The notes beneath the pieces are model-generated. The model had not been told where the DNA came from and searched no databases. It saw only the letters and a program-made list of their open reading frames with translations. A program made the position numbers and the translations under genes. From Chryseolinea serpens (GTDB lineage Bacteria; Bacteroidota; Bacteroidia; Cytophagales; Cyclobacteriaceae), in contig NZ_FQWQ01000002.1 of NCBI RefSeq assembly GCF_900129725.1, forward strand, positions 310,001 through 374,000: a stretch of DNA of 64,000 nt, written 5' to 3'. Shown in pieces: positions 52,418 through 61,623 of this stretch. Position 1 is the first letter of the stretch; the number at the start of each line of letters is the position of its first letter.

Positions 52418-53704
52418 TCACCTGTTAAAAGGCTCCTCGCTGATCCACTGAAACTTGCGACTTAACAAAAGAAAAGGATTTTCGGATACTCGTTTGGAAA
52501 CGATACGGATCGAATCCTGATTCAAAATTCCCTGGAAGGATAATTGATCATCCTGTTTTTCAAAGCTGAAGTCGCCGGACGTGGTGAGGTCTTTCGAAAA
52601 AACCTTGATTTTCTTCGCGCCATTTTGAATCGAGCAGTGCCACGGGATCATCATGCCATCCATGTACGTAATCGCCATTACACCGCCGCCCAACCGCACA
52701 CTCCTCCACCGCCGTGTTTCTGTATTCACGCCCGATAGCGTGTCGCCGTTGACAATGAAGTGTAAAACTTCAAACTCTCCTGCCGTGGTCCGGTTGGCAA
52801 CCTCCCGTTCAATGTTGTTGTTTTCTTGTTTCTGCTCCCAGGCGTAGACCATGGTGTTGAAAAATATAAAATAGATCAGTCCGACCTTCAGCCCAATTCT
52901 AAGCCATCGAAGCCTCCTGTCGTTGATGGTCAGGCCAGGTGTTTCCGGATCAACAGGTTTGTTCAAAAGAAACAAGTTGGCCAGCCGCTTCGCATCGGGT
53001 GCCATCAGGAAGAGTGACATCAGCAAGAAATGGAGCGAGCCAAGTTTTACGGGGACATCATAAAATATGTTAAGCGCGAAGACGTGCGACATAATAAAGG
53101 CCGCCACGATGGCGCCCAACAACCGCGTCCGTCTGAAAAGCAACAACGTCCCGGCCAACACTTCTCCCGCCCCTGTAAACATCACGTAGCCGGGCGACGC
53201 TCCCATGAACGTCCAAAGCAAACCCATCGGAGACGCCTCTCCGATCGTTTCACTTAATCGCCCCGGAAACGGGGTCGGGAACTGAAGGGGGAAGACCTTA
53301 CTGAACCCATAATTCAGCAGCACATACCCCAGGTAGTAGCGCACAAGAATATTCAATCCGGCTGCCAGTTTTCCATAGGCCAATCGCTTCCTGTCCAGGA
53401 ACGACCACACCAATGTGACGACGGTCGCCAGCAGCAATAAAATGAATATCATGGTGTAGGTAAACGACGTGTCGCCCGCGCCTGTGTTGTGGAAGGGCGT
53501 GTAGTATTTGCCGATCAACAACGGACCCGTCGCCTCCACCAGTTGCGCGAACAGTTGATGAAGCGGACCCAATACATACCACGAAAACGGAATGTAATAC
53601 AACGGGAAGGGTAAGATGTAAAGCACCAGGTAAGCAAACAGGAATCGGAAGACAATTCTTTGTGGAAGATTCCAATACGGGAGAGAATTTTGTTCTATAT
53701 CCAT
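52418..53704 (-). CDS. DoxX-like membrane protein with soluble C-terminal part
   Basis: 428 residues. The N-terminal half has about seven membrane helices, including the DoxX-like run ILVRYYLGYVLLNYGFSKVF and GAGEVLAGTLLLFRRTRLLG. The C-terminal 130 residues (from NNNIEREVANRTTAGEFEVL) are soluble and beta-rich, probably periplasmic. DoxX domains occur in quinone-linked and stress-related membrane proteins. The fused soluble part is not something I recognise. Minus strand, next to the NrtR-like gene with 100 bp between. Confidence 0.8.
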   Translation of the reverse strand: MDIEQNSLPYWNLPQRIVFRFLFAYLVLYILPFPLYYIPFSWYVLGPLHQLFAQLVEATGPLLIGKYYTPFHNTGAGDTSFTYTMIFILLLLATVVTLVWSFLDRKRLAYGKLAAGLNILVRYYLGYVLLNYGFSKVFPLQFPTPFPGRLSETIGEASPMGLLWTFMGASPGYVMFTGAGEVLAGTLLLFRRTRLLGAIVAAFIMSHVFALNIFYDVPVKLGSLHFLLMSLFLMAPDAKRLANLFLLNKPVDPETPGLTINDRRLRWLRIGLKVGLIYFIFFNTMVYAWEQKQENNNIEREVANRTTAGEFEVLHFIVNGDTLSGVNTETRRWRSVRLGGGVMAITYMDGMMIPWHCSIQNGAKKIKVFSKDLTTSGDFSFEKQDDQLSFQGILNQDSIRIVSKRVSENPFLLLSRKFQWISEEPFNR

Positions 53705-53804
53705 ATCTAACGGGTTTGAACAAAATGTACAAAAAATCCTGCAAACTAAACGTCGGCGCGATGAAGATGTCCGCTAACACCCAAGATCGTACAGGAGGAT
53801 AAAA

Positions 53805-54554
53805 CTAAATAGATATTCCCTCCCGCAGCGCCTTTTCGTATTTCTTGAAATCGAACCGGTAGAGGTAAGGTGATTTGTTCTTTACACCCGTCTTTTTTTC
53901 GTTCAGCTTGACGAGGAAATCATAGCCCGTGATCAGCTTGTGAAAATTTCTTCGATCGAGTTCGGCGTTGAGGATGGTTTGGAACAACTTGTGGATCTCG
54001 TTCAGCGTGAACTTGTCGGGAAGAAGCTTTCCGATGGGTTGATGCCTGATCTCGTTGCGGATCGTCCGCGTGGCGACGTCGATCATTTCATTGTGATCGA
54101 ACAAGAGCTTGGGAACCTTATCGATATCCCACCATGAACACGCATCCGAAATGGCATCCGGTCTCGGCACAACCTTATCGATGTTCACCAGCGCATAATA
54201 TCCGATCGAAACGGTGCGCGGCGATATATCCAAGCCTTCAAACGTTTCACCCAGAGACTCCTCCACCAAGGCAAGGGTTTCCTCCTTGGAATAGTGAACA
54301 AACCGGTTGGTCTTGCCAAACGTATTGAACTGTTGCAAGAAAACTCCCTCCAATCCTGTCCGGTCAAGAAGAATGCGGTCGGCTGCCTCCTCCACACCTT
54401 CATCTTTATATACGCGCCCACCCGGCAGACTCCATTTGTCAATGGACTTCCAGCGGACCAGCAACACTTTCAACGTGCCTTGGGTGAACCCGAAGATGAC
54501 GCAATCGATGGAAACTTCCCGCAAAATATTGGAAAAATACTCTTTTAAATCCAT
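53805..54554 (-). CDS. NrtR-family (Nudix-like) transcriptional repressor
   Basis: 249 residues. N-terminal Nudix domain with a degenerate box: G46-x5-E52-x7-R60 is kept, but the catalytic glutamates of the RExxEExG core are replaced (I61, D64, R65), so hydrolase activity is unlikely. The C-terminal winged helix (about 165-240) contains FTLNEIHKLFQTILNAELDR and NFHKLI, typical of NrtR/AraR-type regulators that control sugar catabolism in Bacteroidota. Two operators of the same architecture lie between this gene and the divergent sugar-dehydrogenase gene. The ligand is probably a sugar derivative. Confidence 0.9.
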   Translation of the reverse strand: MDLKEYFSNILREVSIDCVIFGFTQGTLKVLLVRWKSIDKWSLPGGRVYKDEGVEEAADRILLDRTGLEGVFLQQFNTFGKTNRFVHYSKEETLALVEESLGETFEGLDISPRTVSIGYYALVNIDKVVPRPDAISDACSWWDIDKVPKLLFDHNEMIDVATRTIRNEIRHQPIGKLLPDKFTLNEIHKLFQTILNAELDRRNFHKLITGYDFLVKLNEKKTGVKNKSPYLYRFDFKKYEKALREGISI

Positions 54555-54572
54555 GTAAATCAGTTCATTACA

Positions 54573-54591
54573 GTGCGTATTTCTTACGCAC
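54573..54591. promoter_or_regulatory. NrtR operator 1
   Basis: GTGCGTATTTCTTACGCAC: 7-bp arms GTGCGTA and TACGCAC around 5 bp. Half-sites TGCGTA/TACGCA with the 5-bp centre are identical to operator 2, centres 34 bp apart, 19 bp before the NrtR start. Confidence 0.8.
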
Positions 54592-54601
54592 TTAAATTTA
54601 A
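54592..54601. promoter_or_regulatory. Shared divergent promoter box between operators
   Basis: TTAAATTTAA, a palindrome giving TAAATTTA on either strand (one base from the -7 consensus TAnnTTTG), lies exactly between the two operators. A repressor on both sites would block both divergent transcripts. Confidence 0.5.
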
Positions 54602-54606
54602 TTACA

Positions 54607-54625
54607 TTGCGTATACCTTACGCAC
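54607..54625. promoter_or_regulatory. NrtR operator 2
   Basis: TTGCGTATACCTTACGCAC: TGCGTA (54608-54613), 5-bp centre, TACGCA (54619-54624). Ends 44 bp before the ATG of the sugar dehydrogenase. Confidence 0.8.
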
Positions 54626-54669
54626 AGTAAAAATAGACAGTAAAAGTGAAATTCAAACCACCTCAGACT

Positions 54670-57396
54670 ATGCATAAAATATTAAGCGCTTTGGTGCTCC
54701 TGGTGGCCACCACGGCAGGGGCTCAGACGCCCGACGAAAACAGGTTCGAAAAAGTGGTGTTGACACAGGGTCTGAACGAACCGCTCGAGATGGCCATCCT
54801 CCCCGACGAACGGGTGCTGCTGATCGAAAGACATGGGTTGATCAAGTTGTATGAACCCACACTAAAAAAGATCTCGGTGATCGCGACCATCCCCGTGAGC
54901 ACGAAGTATAACCCCGACGCAAAGGGCGTTCAGGCGGAAGCCGAAGATGGACTCTTGGGATTGACCCTGGATCCTGCCTTTGCTACCAACGGTTGGATTT
55001 ACCTGTACTACTCTCCCACTGGAAAGACCCCGGTGAACGTGGTGGCGCGATATAAAATGACGGGGAATAAAATTGATCTGGCATCGAAGAAGGTGATCCT
55101 GGAAGTTCCCGTGCAACGCGATGAGTGCTGTCACACCGGCGGTTCAATGGACTGGGATGCTCAAGGCAATCTTTATTTATCTACGGGCGACAACACCAGC
55201 CCGCGGGCATCCGACGGTTATGCCCCGATCGATGAACGTGCCGGCAGAACGCCATTCGATGCACAACGATCGTCGGCCAACACAAACGACTTGCGCGGAA
55301 AAGTGCTGCGGATCCACCCCGAACCCGCGGGCACCTACACCATCCCGGAGGGAAACCTTTTTGCGAAGGGAACGGAACTGACAAAACCCGAGATCTATAC
55401 AATGGGTCACCGGAATCCATACCGCATCGCGGTTGATAAGCACTCGGGTTATTTGTTCTGGGGCGATGTTGGCCCCGATGCTGGGAAAGATTCCACTGGC
55501 CTTGGGCCCACGGCAGAAGACGAATTCAACATCGCGAAAGCTCCCGGCAATTTTGGCTGGCCCTATTTTGTTGGCGACAACAAAGCGTACTGGGATTTTG
55601 ACTTCGAGACAAAAAAGTCGGGTGAGCAGTTTGTTGCAGACAAGCCCGTCAATAATTCTCCGAACAACACCGGTTTGAAAGAATTGCCTCCCGCGCAAAA
55701 AGCCACGATCTGGTACACTCCCGGTTCATCGAACCGGTTCCCATTGCTGGGCAGTGGGGGCCGCAGCGCCATGGCGGGTCCCATGTATCATGCCGGCGAT
55801 TTTAAAAATGCCAGGCGCGCCTTCCCGGCCTACTACGATAACAAATGGTTTATCTATGAGTGGATGCGCGACTGGATCATCGTGGTCACGCTGAATGACA
55901 AAGGCAACTACTCCCGCATGGAACGGTTTCTCCCGAACCTGAAACTCGACCACCCCATCGACATGGCGTTTGGTCCGAATGGCGATCTGTATTTGCTGGA
56001 GTATGGACAAGGTTGGTTCATGGGAAACCCGGAGTCGAAACTGGTACGCATCGAATACAATGGTGGCAATCGCAAACCGGTTGTGGTGGCCTCGGCCAGC
56101 ACGTCGGCAGGAGCCATACCGTTGCAGGTAACGTTCTCCTCTGAAGGCACGAAGGACTATGACAACGATACGCTTCGTTACGAATGGAAAATAACAAACG
56201 CCCAGGGTGCCCCGGTGGCAACACTCACCGAGGCCAACGCTTCCTTTGCCTTTAAAGTCCCGGGTAACTATAAAGTAAAACTCAAAGTCACCGACACAAA
56301 AGGTTTGTCGGCGGCAAAGGAGTTCGCCATCTCTGCGGGCAATGAACCGCCCGTGGTGTCGTTGTCGCTGGCCGGCAGCAATCAATCCTTCTTCTTTCCC
56401 AATCAGAAGATCGCCTACGAAGTAAAAGTTTCGGATAAAGAAGACGGAAGTCTTGACGATAAACGAATAGCGGCCTCGAGTGTGCGCATCACCGCGAACT
56501 ACCAGGACGGCGAGGGCAGCCCACAACCTGCCGGGCACCAGGAAGCACCCGTTACGTTCATGGCTGGTAAAAGTCTTATGGCCCGGAGCGATTGCAAAGC
56601 CTGTCACTTTGAGAACAAGAAATCGATTGGCCCTGCTTTTTTCGACGTCGCCACGAAATACAAACCGACCGCCGACAATATTAACTTGCTTTCCAGCAAG
56701 GTTATCAAGGGCGGGTCCGGCGTTTGGGGCGACGTGGCGATGGCACCGCATCCCGACATCGGCTTGCCTGAAGCCAAACAGATCGTTCAATACATCCTCA
56801 GTCTTTCGAGCGTGAAGAAGCCGGAGCCTACCCTTCCCGTGAAGGGCGAAGTCACGGTGAAAATTCCCGAAGGCGTTGACCCGACCAAAGGTGTGTATAG
56901 GATGTCGGCATCGTATAAAGACAAAGGCTTTAACGGGGTGAAGGCCATTGCCTCGGAGCAAACGATCACCCTCCGGAGTCCCACGATCTTGTTCGGAAAT
57001 GCCGACGAAGCATCGCCCAACATCATGCGCTTCAAAATGGGCGACAGCAACCTCCTCATCGTGACAGCGCCCAATACCTATGCAAGTTTCAAAAAGATCG
57101 ACATGACCGGTGTGAAGAACCTGTACTTCGCCGTGACCGCTCCCGTCGAGCAACTGAATTCGATGGGCGGCATCATCGAGGTCCACACCGGATCGGCCGA
57201 CGGTCCTTTGATCGGGCAGACGGAGTTTATTCAACCCTCGAACGAGCCGATCGCAATGATGAGTAAAAGCATGCCGGTTCCCCATCGCGTAGCGGTGAAC
57301 AGCAGCGGCATGAACGACCTCTTTTTTGTTTTCAAGAACGACAAGGCCACGGGTGCCTTGTATATTCCGCTTTCCGTCACCTTTTCAGCAGAGTAA
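54670..57396 (+). CDS. Exported sugar dehydrogenase-PKD-cytochrome c-CBM6-like fusion
   Basis: 908 residues from ATG 54670 (MHKILSALVLLVATTAGAQ, signal peptide); GTG 54646 is less likely. Domain order: sorbosone/glucose dehydrogenase beta-propeller (about 25-465; CCHTGGSMDWDAQGNLYLST is the conserved 20-residue stretch), PKD-like Ig domain (470-560), cytochrome c with C642-K-A-C645-H646, then a C-terminal CBM6-like sandwich (770-908). It would oxidise an aldose with PQQ or a similar cofactor and pass electrons through its own haem; the carbohydrate-binding domain would hold it near polysaccharide. Divergent from its probable repressor NrtR. Confidence 0.9.
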   Translation: MHKILSALVLLVATTAGAQTPDENRFEKVVLTQGLNEPLEMAILPDERVLLIERHGLIKLYEPTLKKISVIATIPVSTKYNPDAKGVQAEAEDGLLGLTLDPAFATNGWIYLYYSPTGKTPVNVVARYKMTGNKIDLASKKVILEVPVQRDECCHTGGSMDWDAQGNLYLSTGDNTSPRASDGYAPIDERAGRTPFDAQRSSANTNDLRGKVLRIHPEPAGTYTIPEGNLFAKGTELTKPEIYTMGHRNPYRIAVDKHSGYLFWGDVGPDAGKDSTGLGPTAEDEFNIAKAPGNFGWPYFVGDNKAYWDFDFETKKSGEQFVADKPVNNSPNNTGLKELPPAQKATIWYTPGSSNRFPLLGSGGRSAMAGPMYHAGDFKNARRAFPAYYDNKWFIYEWMRDWIIVVTLNDKGNYSRMERFLPNLKLDHPIDMAFGPNGDLYLLEYGQGWFMGNPESKLVRIEYNGGNRKPVVVASASTSAGAIPLQVTFSSEGTKDYDNDTLRYEWKITNAQGAPVATLTEANASFAFKVPGNYKVKLKVTDTKGLSAAKEFAISAGNEPPVVSLSLAGSNQSFFFPNQKIAYEVKVSDKEDGSLDDKRIAASSVRITANYQDGEGSPQPAGHQEAPVTFMAGKSLMARSDCKACHFENKKSIGPAFFDVATKYKPTADNINLLSSKVIKGGSGVWGDVAMAPHPDIGLPEAKQIVQYILSLSSVKKPEPTLPVKGEVTVKIPEGVDPTKGVYRMSASYKDKGFNGVKAIASEQTITLRSPTILFGNADEASPNIMRFKMGDSNLLIVTAPNTYASFKKIDMTGVKNLYFAVTAPVEQLNSMGGIIEVHTGSADGPLIGQTEFIQPSNEPIAMMSKSMPVPHRVAVNSSGMNDLFFVFKNDKATGALYIPLSVTFSAE

Positions 57397-57440
57397 TAAC
57401 AGCTCCTAACAGTACCACCAGCAATAAAAAAAACAACACC

Positions 57441-58478
57441 ATGAACTACACACGCAGAGACTTTCTTTCGACCCTCGGCCTGGCATCGGCCGGCCTCGGT
57501 ATGGCAACCTTGATCCCGTCGACGCTCCAGGCAAAAACCACCGCTTCCGCGGCGCCGTTCACCTTCGAGATCTCGCTGGCCGAGTTCTCTTACGCTTCGG
57601 AGTTGTACACCAACAAGATGACCAACTTCGATTTTCCCCAACGGGCCGTCAACGATCATGGGATCAGCGTGCTGGAATGGGTTTCCGGTTTCTTCAATAA
57701 CAAACACACGGACACGGCCTACATGAAGGAACTCAAAAGCATGTGCGATGACCTTGGTGCCAAGAGTCACCTGATCATGGTCGATGGCGAGAATCTTGCC
57801 GCGGTGGATGCCGCCAAACGACAGCATGCTGTTGAAAGTCACTATCCCTGGGTGGATGCAGCAAAGTTTCTGGGATGCACGAGCATCCGGGTCAACCTCG
57901 GCGACGCCATGAGTGCGATGACCGGCAAAGGTGAGGAAGCCAGTGCACCCGATGCGGCGAAGGCAGCCGTGGATGGTTATGGGAAGCTGCTCGAATATGC
58001 CGGCAAAGCGGGATTGAACGTGATCGTGGAAAACCACTTCGGACATTCTTCCAATCCCGAATGGCTGGTGGGGATCATGAAACAACTCGGTGCCAAAAAT
58101 AAAGGCTTGTTACCCGACTTTGGCAATTTCTGCATGGAGCGAACAAAGGCCGAGTCGATGGACTTTAAGGCGCTGATGGCTACCAAATGCTTGAAAGAGT
58201 ACGACAAGTATAAAGGCGTTGAGATGATGATGCCCTATTCCAAAGGCGTCAGTGCGAAGACGCATAAATTCGCGGCCGGCGGTGAGGATCCCGAAACCGA
58301 CTTCCACAAGATCTTCGGCATCATCAAAGCATCGGGTTGGACCGGTGGCTATGTGGGCATTGAATATGAAGGCGGCCTCCTCCGCGACTTCGGTGGCGAC
58401 ACGTCCTATTTGTCGAACGATGATGGGATAAAAGCTACGAAGGTGTTGCTTGAAAAGGTCAGGGAGGAGTTGAAGTAG
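57441..58478 (+). CDS. Tat-exported sugar phosphate isomerase/epimerase-like protein
   Basis: 345 residues. TRRDFLSTLGLASAGLGM is a Tat signal. The mature domain is a TIM barrel of the AP-endonuclease-2/xylose isomerase-like superfamily: VIVENHFGHSSNPEWL holds the E and H metal ligands (E about 197, H about 199), LLPDFGNFC has the next Asp, and GYVGIEYEG the final Glu. Such exported members often act on sugars during gluconate or 3-keto-sugar catabolism. It follows the dehydrogenase fusion by 44 bp and is likely under NrtR control. The stop codon overlaps the start of a composite repeat. Confidence 0.9.
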   Translation: MNYTRRDFLSTLGLASAGLGMATLIPSTLQAKTTASAAPFTFEISLAEFSYASELYTNKMTNFDFPQRAVNDHGISVLEWVSGFFNNKHTDTAYMKELKSMCDDLGAKSHLIMVDGENLAAVDAAKRQHAVESHYPWVDAAKFLGCTSIRVNLGDAMSAMTGKGEEASAPDAAKAAVDGYGKLLEYAGKAGLNVIVENHFGHSSNPEWLVGIMKQLGAKNKGLLPDFGNFCMERTKAESMDFKALMATKCLKEYDKYKGVEMMMPYSKGVSAKTHKFAAGGEDPETDFHKIFGIIKASGWTGGYVGIEYEGGLLRDFGGDTSYLSNDDGIKATKVLLEKVREELK

Positions 58479-58632
58479 CAAAGTCCCCCAGGCGGGAGAC
58501 TTTGCTACGACGGTGGGCGGCGGCCGTCAGACATAATCGAAGGAGCACCCCGTCCCAATCAGAGTCTCCCGTCTCGGGGACTCTGATCGCTCAAAATTCC
58601 CCATCGTTAAAAAAAAATTGGACCATTCAAAC
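58478..58632. repeat. Composite palindromic element, copy A
   Basis: Two hairpins of one sequence family in opposite orientation: 58478-58505 (stem GCAAAGTC/GACTTTGC) and 58558-58587 (stem ATCAGAGTC/GACTCTGAT), joined by 52 bp, then an A-rich tail ending in CATTCAAACG. Copy B at 62537 shares the whole layout; by my alignment 8 mismatches fall in the first 110 positions and the second hairpin is identical. The first hairpin begins at the last base of the isomerase stop codon and may also terminate that transcript. Confidence 0.8.
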
Positions 58633-58796
58633 GGCTGTCTGCCGAAAGCCTCGTAAATTTTTAGGCGCAAAGTCCGGAGGACAAGCGAAGCGCCTCAGGG
58701 AAATCAGGTATCTATGGTGCAACGCCTGGTATATTTCAAACGCGCCCGATTTCGCCAGGGTCCGGTAGGTTAACTTTAGCTAACGAACTACAGGTT
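58479..58796. other. 318-bp gene-free interval before the hybrid kinase
   Basis: Holds composite element copy A at its left end. The rest (about 58633-58796) shows an inverted pair AGGCGC (58663-58668) / GCGCCT (58690-58695) and a possible -7 box TAACTTTA at 58771-58778, 19 bp before the ATG at 58797. No gene seen. Confidence 0.55.
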
Positions 58797-61559
58797 ATGA
58801 AAAAAGTGCTCCTCATCATGCTGTTCATGCCCCTCGGGGTATGTGGGCAGTCAGCTGCCGATAGCCTGGGGGCGCTACTTTCCTCGGGAACACTCGAGGG
58901 CACGCATCGAATTGACGCCCTCAACAGGCTTGCCTACCAGATCAGGGTGTCCTTCCCCGATTCGGCGACGGCCTATGCACAAGAGGCGCTTCGCCTGTCA
59001 AAAGATCGTGCCTACGAGATCGGCAAATGCGACGCCTACGTCGCCCTGGGTCTGCTCGCCTGGCTGGAGCCTGCCGCTGAAAAGGGAATTGAGTACGGCC
59101 TGCTGGCCTTGAAGACCGGCGATGCCGTGGGTTATAAAAAGGGCATGATGGAAGCCAACATGCTGCTGGGATTGCTCTACACGGAACTGGACAATAGAAA
59201 GGCCGAGGATTTTACCAGCCGCGGCCTCACCCTGGCCCTGGAAATACAAAATGTTGAAGGCATCGCCCGGGCGTGCAACGCATTGGGAAATCACTGCCGG
59301 CGACGGAACGATGGAAAAGAGGCCCTCTGCTATTATGAAACGGGCCTTCGCCACCTCGCCAACCGGAAGGATATCTCGATCAAAAATCTCTTGCTCTCCA
59401 ACGTCGCGTTGTACTATATCAACCGCGATGAAGAAAGAGAAAAGACAAAGCTGTACCTGGAGGAAGCTTTGCAGATCGCGCTGGCCTTCAAAAATAAAAG
59501 TGCAGAGCTGCTGACCCGCACGCGCATGGGCATGTACTACGCGAATCTAAACGACCTTTCCCAGGCGGACGAACAATACACACGCTGCGAGCAACTCAGC
59601 CTTGAACTCGGCACCAAGAGTGCCCTGTTGGAAACCTACGCCGGGCTCGTCGCGATCAAAACAAAAACCGGTCGCATCGCAGAGGCACAGGCCTACCAAC
59701 AAAAATATTTCAATCTGAAGGACAGTCTCTATGGTTTGGAAAGCAGCCGGCAAATTGCAGCGCTGGAAACACAATACGAAACCGAAAAAAAAGACCAGAC
59801 CATCCAATTGCTGGAACAGGAAAAACGGATCCACCAGATCTGGAGGAACGCGCTCATCGGCGGCGTGGTGCTGGCCCTGGCGATCGCATTTTTGATATAT
59901 CGCCTGCAACGGTCGCGCACACAAAAAACAAAACAACTGCTCGACATCCAGCAATTGCTCAACGACAAGCTGAAGGAGGTCGACAAATTCAAGACCGATT
60001 TCTTTGCCAACATATCACACGAGTTCCGCACGCCGCTCACGTTGATCCTCGCCCCGTTGGAAAATGAGTTGAAAAAGAAATTGCCTGCGGGCGGAAAAAA
60101 GAACCTGGTCTTGATCCGGCGAAACGCCAACCGGCTGCTGGAACTGGTCAACCAACTCCTCGACCTCTCCAAGCTCGAGTCGGGAAAGATGGACCTGCAC
60201 ATCCGTCAGGGCGAACTCAAACTATTCCTGATGGCCATTACCGAATCGTTTGAATCGTTGGCGCAGTATAAACAAATTGAGTTCATCCGGAACATCAACC
60301 TCGACGACAAATCCTATTGGTTCGACCAGGACAAAACCGAAAAGATTGTCACCAACCTCGTGTCGAATGCCTTTAAATACACCGCCGCCGGTGGGACGGT
60401 GAGCATTTCGGCCGACCTCGTCGACAACCGGGATCTTTCTCTTGTGGTGACCGACACCGGCACGGGGATTCCGAAGGAAGAACAGGAGCACGTGTTTTCG
60501 GCTTTCTATCAAACCAAGCAGGCCGCGTCGCAGCAACAAGGCACGGGGCTTGGTCTTCCGCTCGTCAAAGAATTGATCAAGCTATACCACGGCACCATCT
60601 CCCTACAAAGCGAGCCGGGCCAGGGCACAACCCTGACGGCGAGGATCCCGGTGCACAAAGAGGCCTTCGATGCCAGCGTGGTGGTGGACGACAGCGATGC
60701 GCTCTCTCCTTTTTACATCGGTCACCAAACGGTTGACCTCGCCGGCAATCACACTACTTCGCCATCCTTGCTCCACAACAAAGACTCCGTATTGGTGATC
60801 GAAGACAACACCGATCTCAGGGAATTTATGGCGGCCACATTGCAAAATAATAACTACGCCGTGTTGTCGGCCAGCGATGGAGAAGAAGCCCTGCAACTCG
60901 CCTTAAAGTATGTTCCCAGCCTGGTGCTCAGCGATCTGATGATGCCCAGGATGGATGGCATCGCGTTCACCAAAAAAATCAAAGACGATGAACGCACCAG
61001 TCACATTCCCGTCATTTTGCTCACCGCTAAAAATGAACCGCAGGCGCGCATCGATGGCCTGAGAACCGGGGCCGACGATTATCTCACCAAACCCTTTTCG
61101 CCCGACGAACTCCTGGTGCGCATCGACAACCTGATCAGTCAAAGAAAAAAACTGGCCCAGAAGTTTCGCGAAAGGATCCTGGTCTCCCCCACGCCCGCGC
61201 CCGAAGCCTCGCTCGACGACAAGTTTCTCGACAAGGCCCGTTCCATCGTCGACGCCTACCTGGGCGACTACACCTTCACCGTCGAGCAGATGGCCGAAGA
61301 AATGAACCTGAGCCGCACACAATTGTTCCGGAAAATCAAAGCCCTCACCGGCCTCTCACCCAACGATTTTATCAAGGACATCCGGTTGAAACGCGCCGCC
61401 GAAATGATCCGGCAGAAAGTGGACATCATCACGCAGATCGGCTATGCCGTGGGGTTCAATGACCAGTCGTATTTCACCAAGTGCTTCAAGAAACAATTTG
61501 GCGTCACCCCCACGGAATACTCCATGATGACATCCACTCCAAAAATAATCTCCCAATAA
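58797..61559 (+). CDS. Hybrid sensor kinase/response regulator with AraC output domain
   Basis: 920 residues combining a whole two-component system. Signal peptide; periplasmic TPR region about 40-320; membrane helix about 351-369; HisKA with H408 in FANISHEFRTPLTL; HATPase with DTGTGIPK and GTGLGLPLVKELI; receiver with D713 in VLSDLMMPRMDG and K765 in YLTKPFSPDE; and an AraC-type helix-turn-helix (about 815-915, LSRTQLFRKIKALTGLSPND). This is the hybrid two-component system type of Bacteroidota, although the sensor here is TPR and not the usual beta-propeller. It may control the neighbouring sugar genes; the sequence does not show this. Confidence 0.93.
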   Translation: MKKVLLIMLFMPLGVCGQSAADSLGALLSSGTLEGTHRIDALNRLAYQIRVSFPDSATAYAQEALRLSKDRAYEIGKCDAYVALGLLAWLEPAAEKGIEYGLLALKTGDAVGYKKGMMEANMLLGLLYTELDNRKAEDFTSRGLTLALEIQNVEGIARACNALGNHCRRRNDGKEALCYYETGLRHLANRKDISIKNLLLSNVALYYINRDEEREKTKLYLEEALQIALAFKNKSAELLTRTRMGMYYANLNDLSQADEQYTRCEQLSLELGTKSALLETYAGLVAIKTKTGRIAEAQAYQQKYFNLKDSLYGLESSRQIAALETQYETEKKDQTIQLLEQEKRIHQIWRNALIGGVVLALAIAFLIYRLQRSRTQKTKQLLDIQQLLNDKLKEVDKFKTDFFANISHEFRTPLTLILAPLENELKKKLPAGGKKNLVLIRRNANRLLELVNQLLDLSKLESGKMDLHIRQGELKLFLMAITESFESLAQYKQIEFIRNINLDDKSYWFDQDKTEKIVTNLVSNAFKYTAAGGTVSISADLVDNRDLSLVVTDTGTGIPKEEQEHVFSAFYQTKQAASQQQGTGLGLPLVKELIKLYHGTISLQSEPGQGTTLTARIPVHKEAFDASVVVDDSDALSPFYIGHQTVDLAGNHTTSPSLLHNKDSVLVIEDNTDLREFMAATLQNNNYAVLSASDGEEALQLALKYVPSLVLSDLMMPRMDGIAFTKKIKDDERTSHIPVILLTAKNEPQARIDGLRTGADDYLTKPFSPDELLVRIDNLISQRKKLAQKFRERILVSPTPAPEASLDDKFLDKARSIVDAYLGDYTFTVEQMAEEMNLSRTQLFRKIKALTGLSPNDFIKDIRLKRAAEMIRQKVDIITQIGYAVGFNDQSYFTKCFKKQFGVTPTEYSMMTSTPKIISQ

Positions 61560-61561
61560 TG

Positions 61562-61589
61562 TTTCACGACCTGCCCGTTGGTCGTGAAA
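61562..61589. terminator. Hairpin terminator between hybrid kinase and MddA-like gene
   Basis: TTTCACGAC (61562-61570) and GTCGTGAAA (61581-61589), 9 bp with a 10-nt loop, two bases after the hybrid kinase stop and before the convergent gene end. Short T/A tracts at both edges suit either strand. Confidence 0.55.
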
Positions 61590-61623
61590 ATTACCAGGAG
61601 ATGATGATCCTTACCTGAAAATT

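Noticed and set aside
55726-57285. Minus-strand open frame of 519 residues opposite the sugar dehydrogenase
   Set aside because: Antisense composition, no motif; the sense gene has four recognisable domains.
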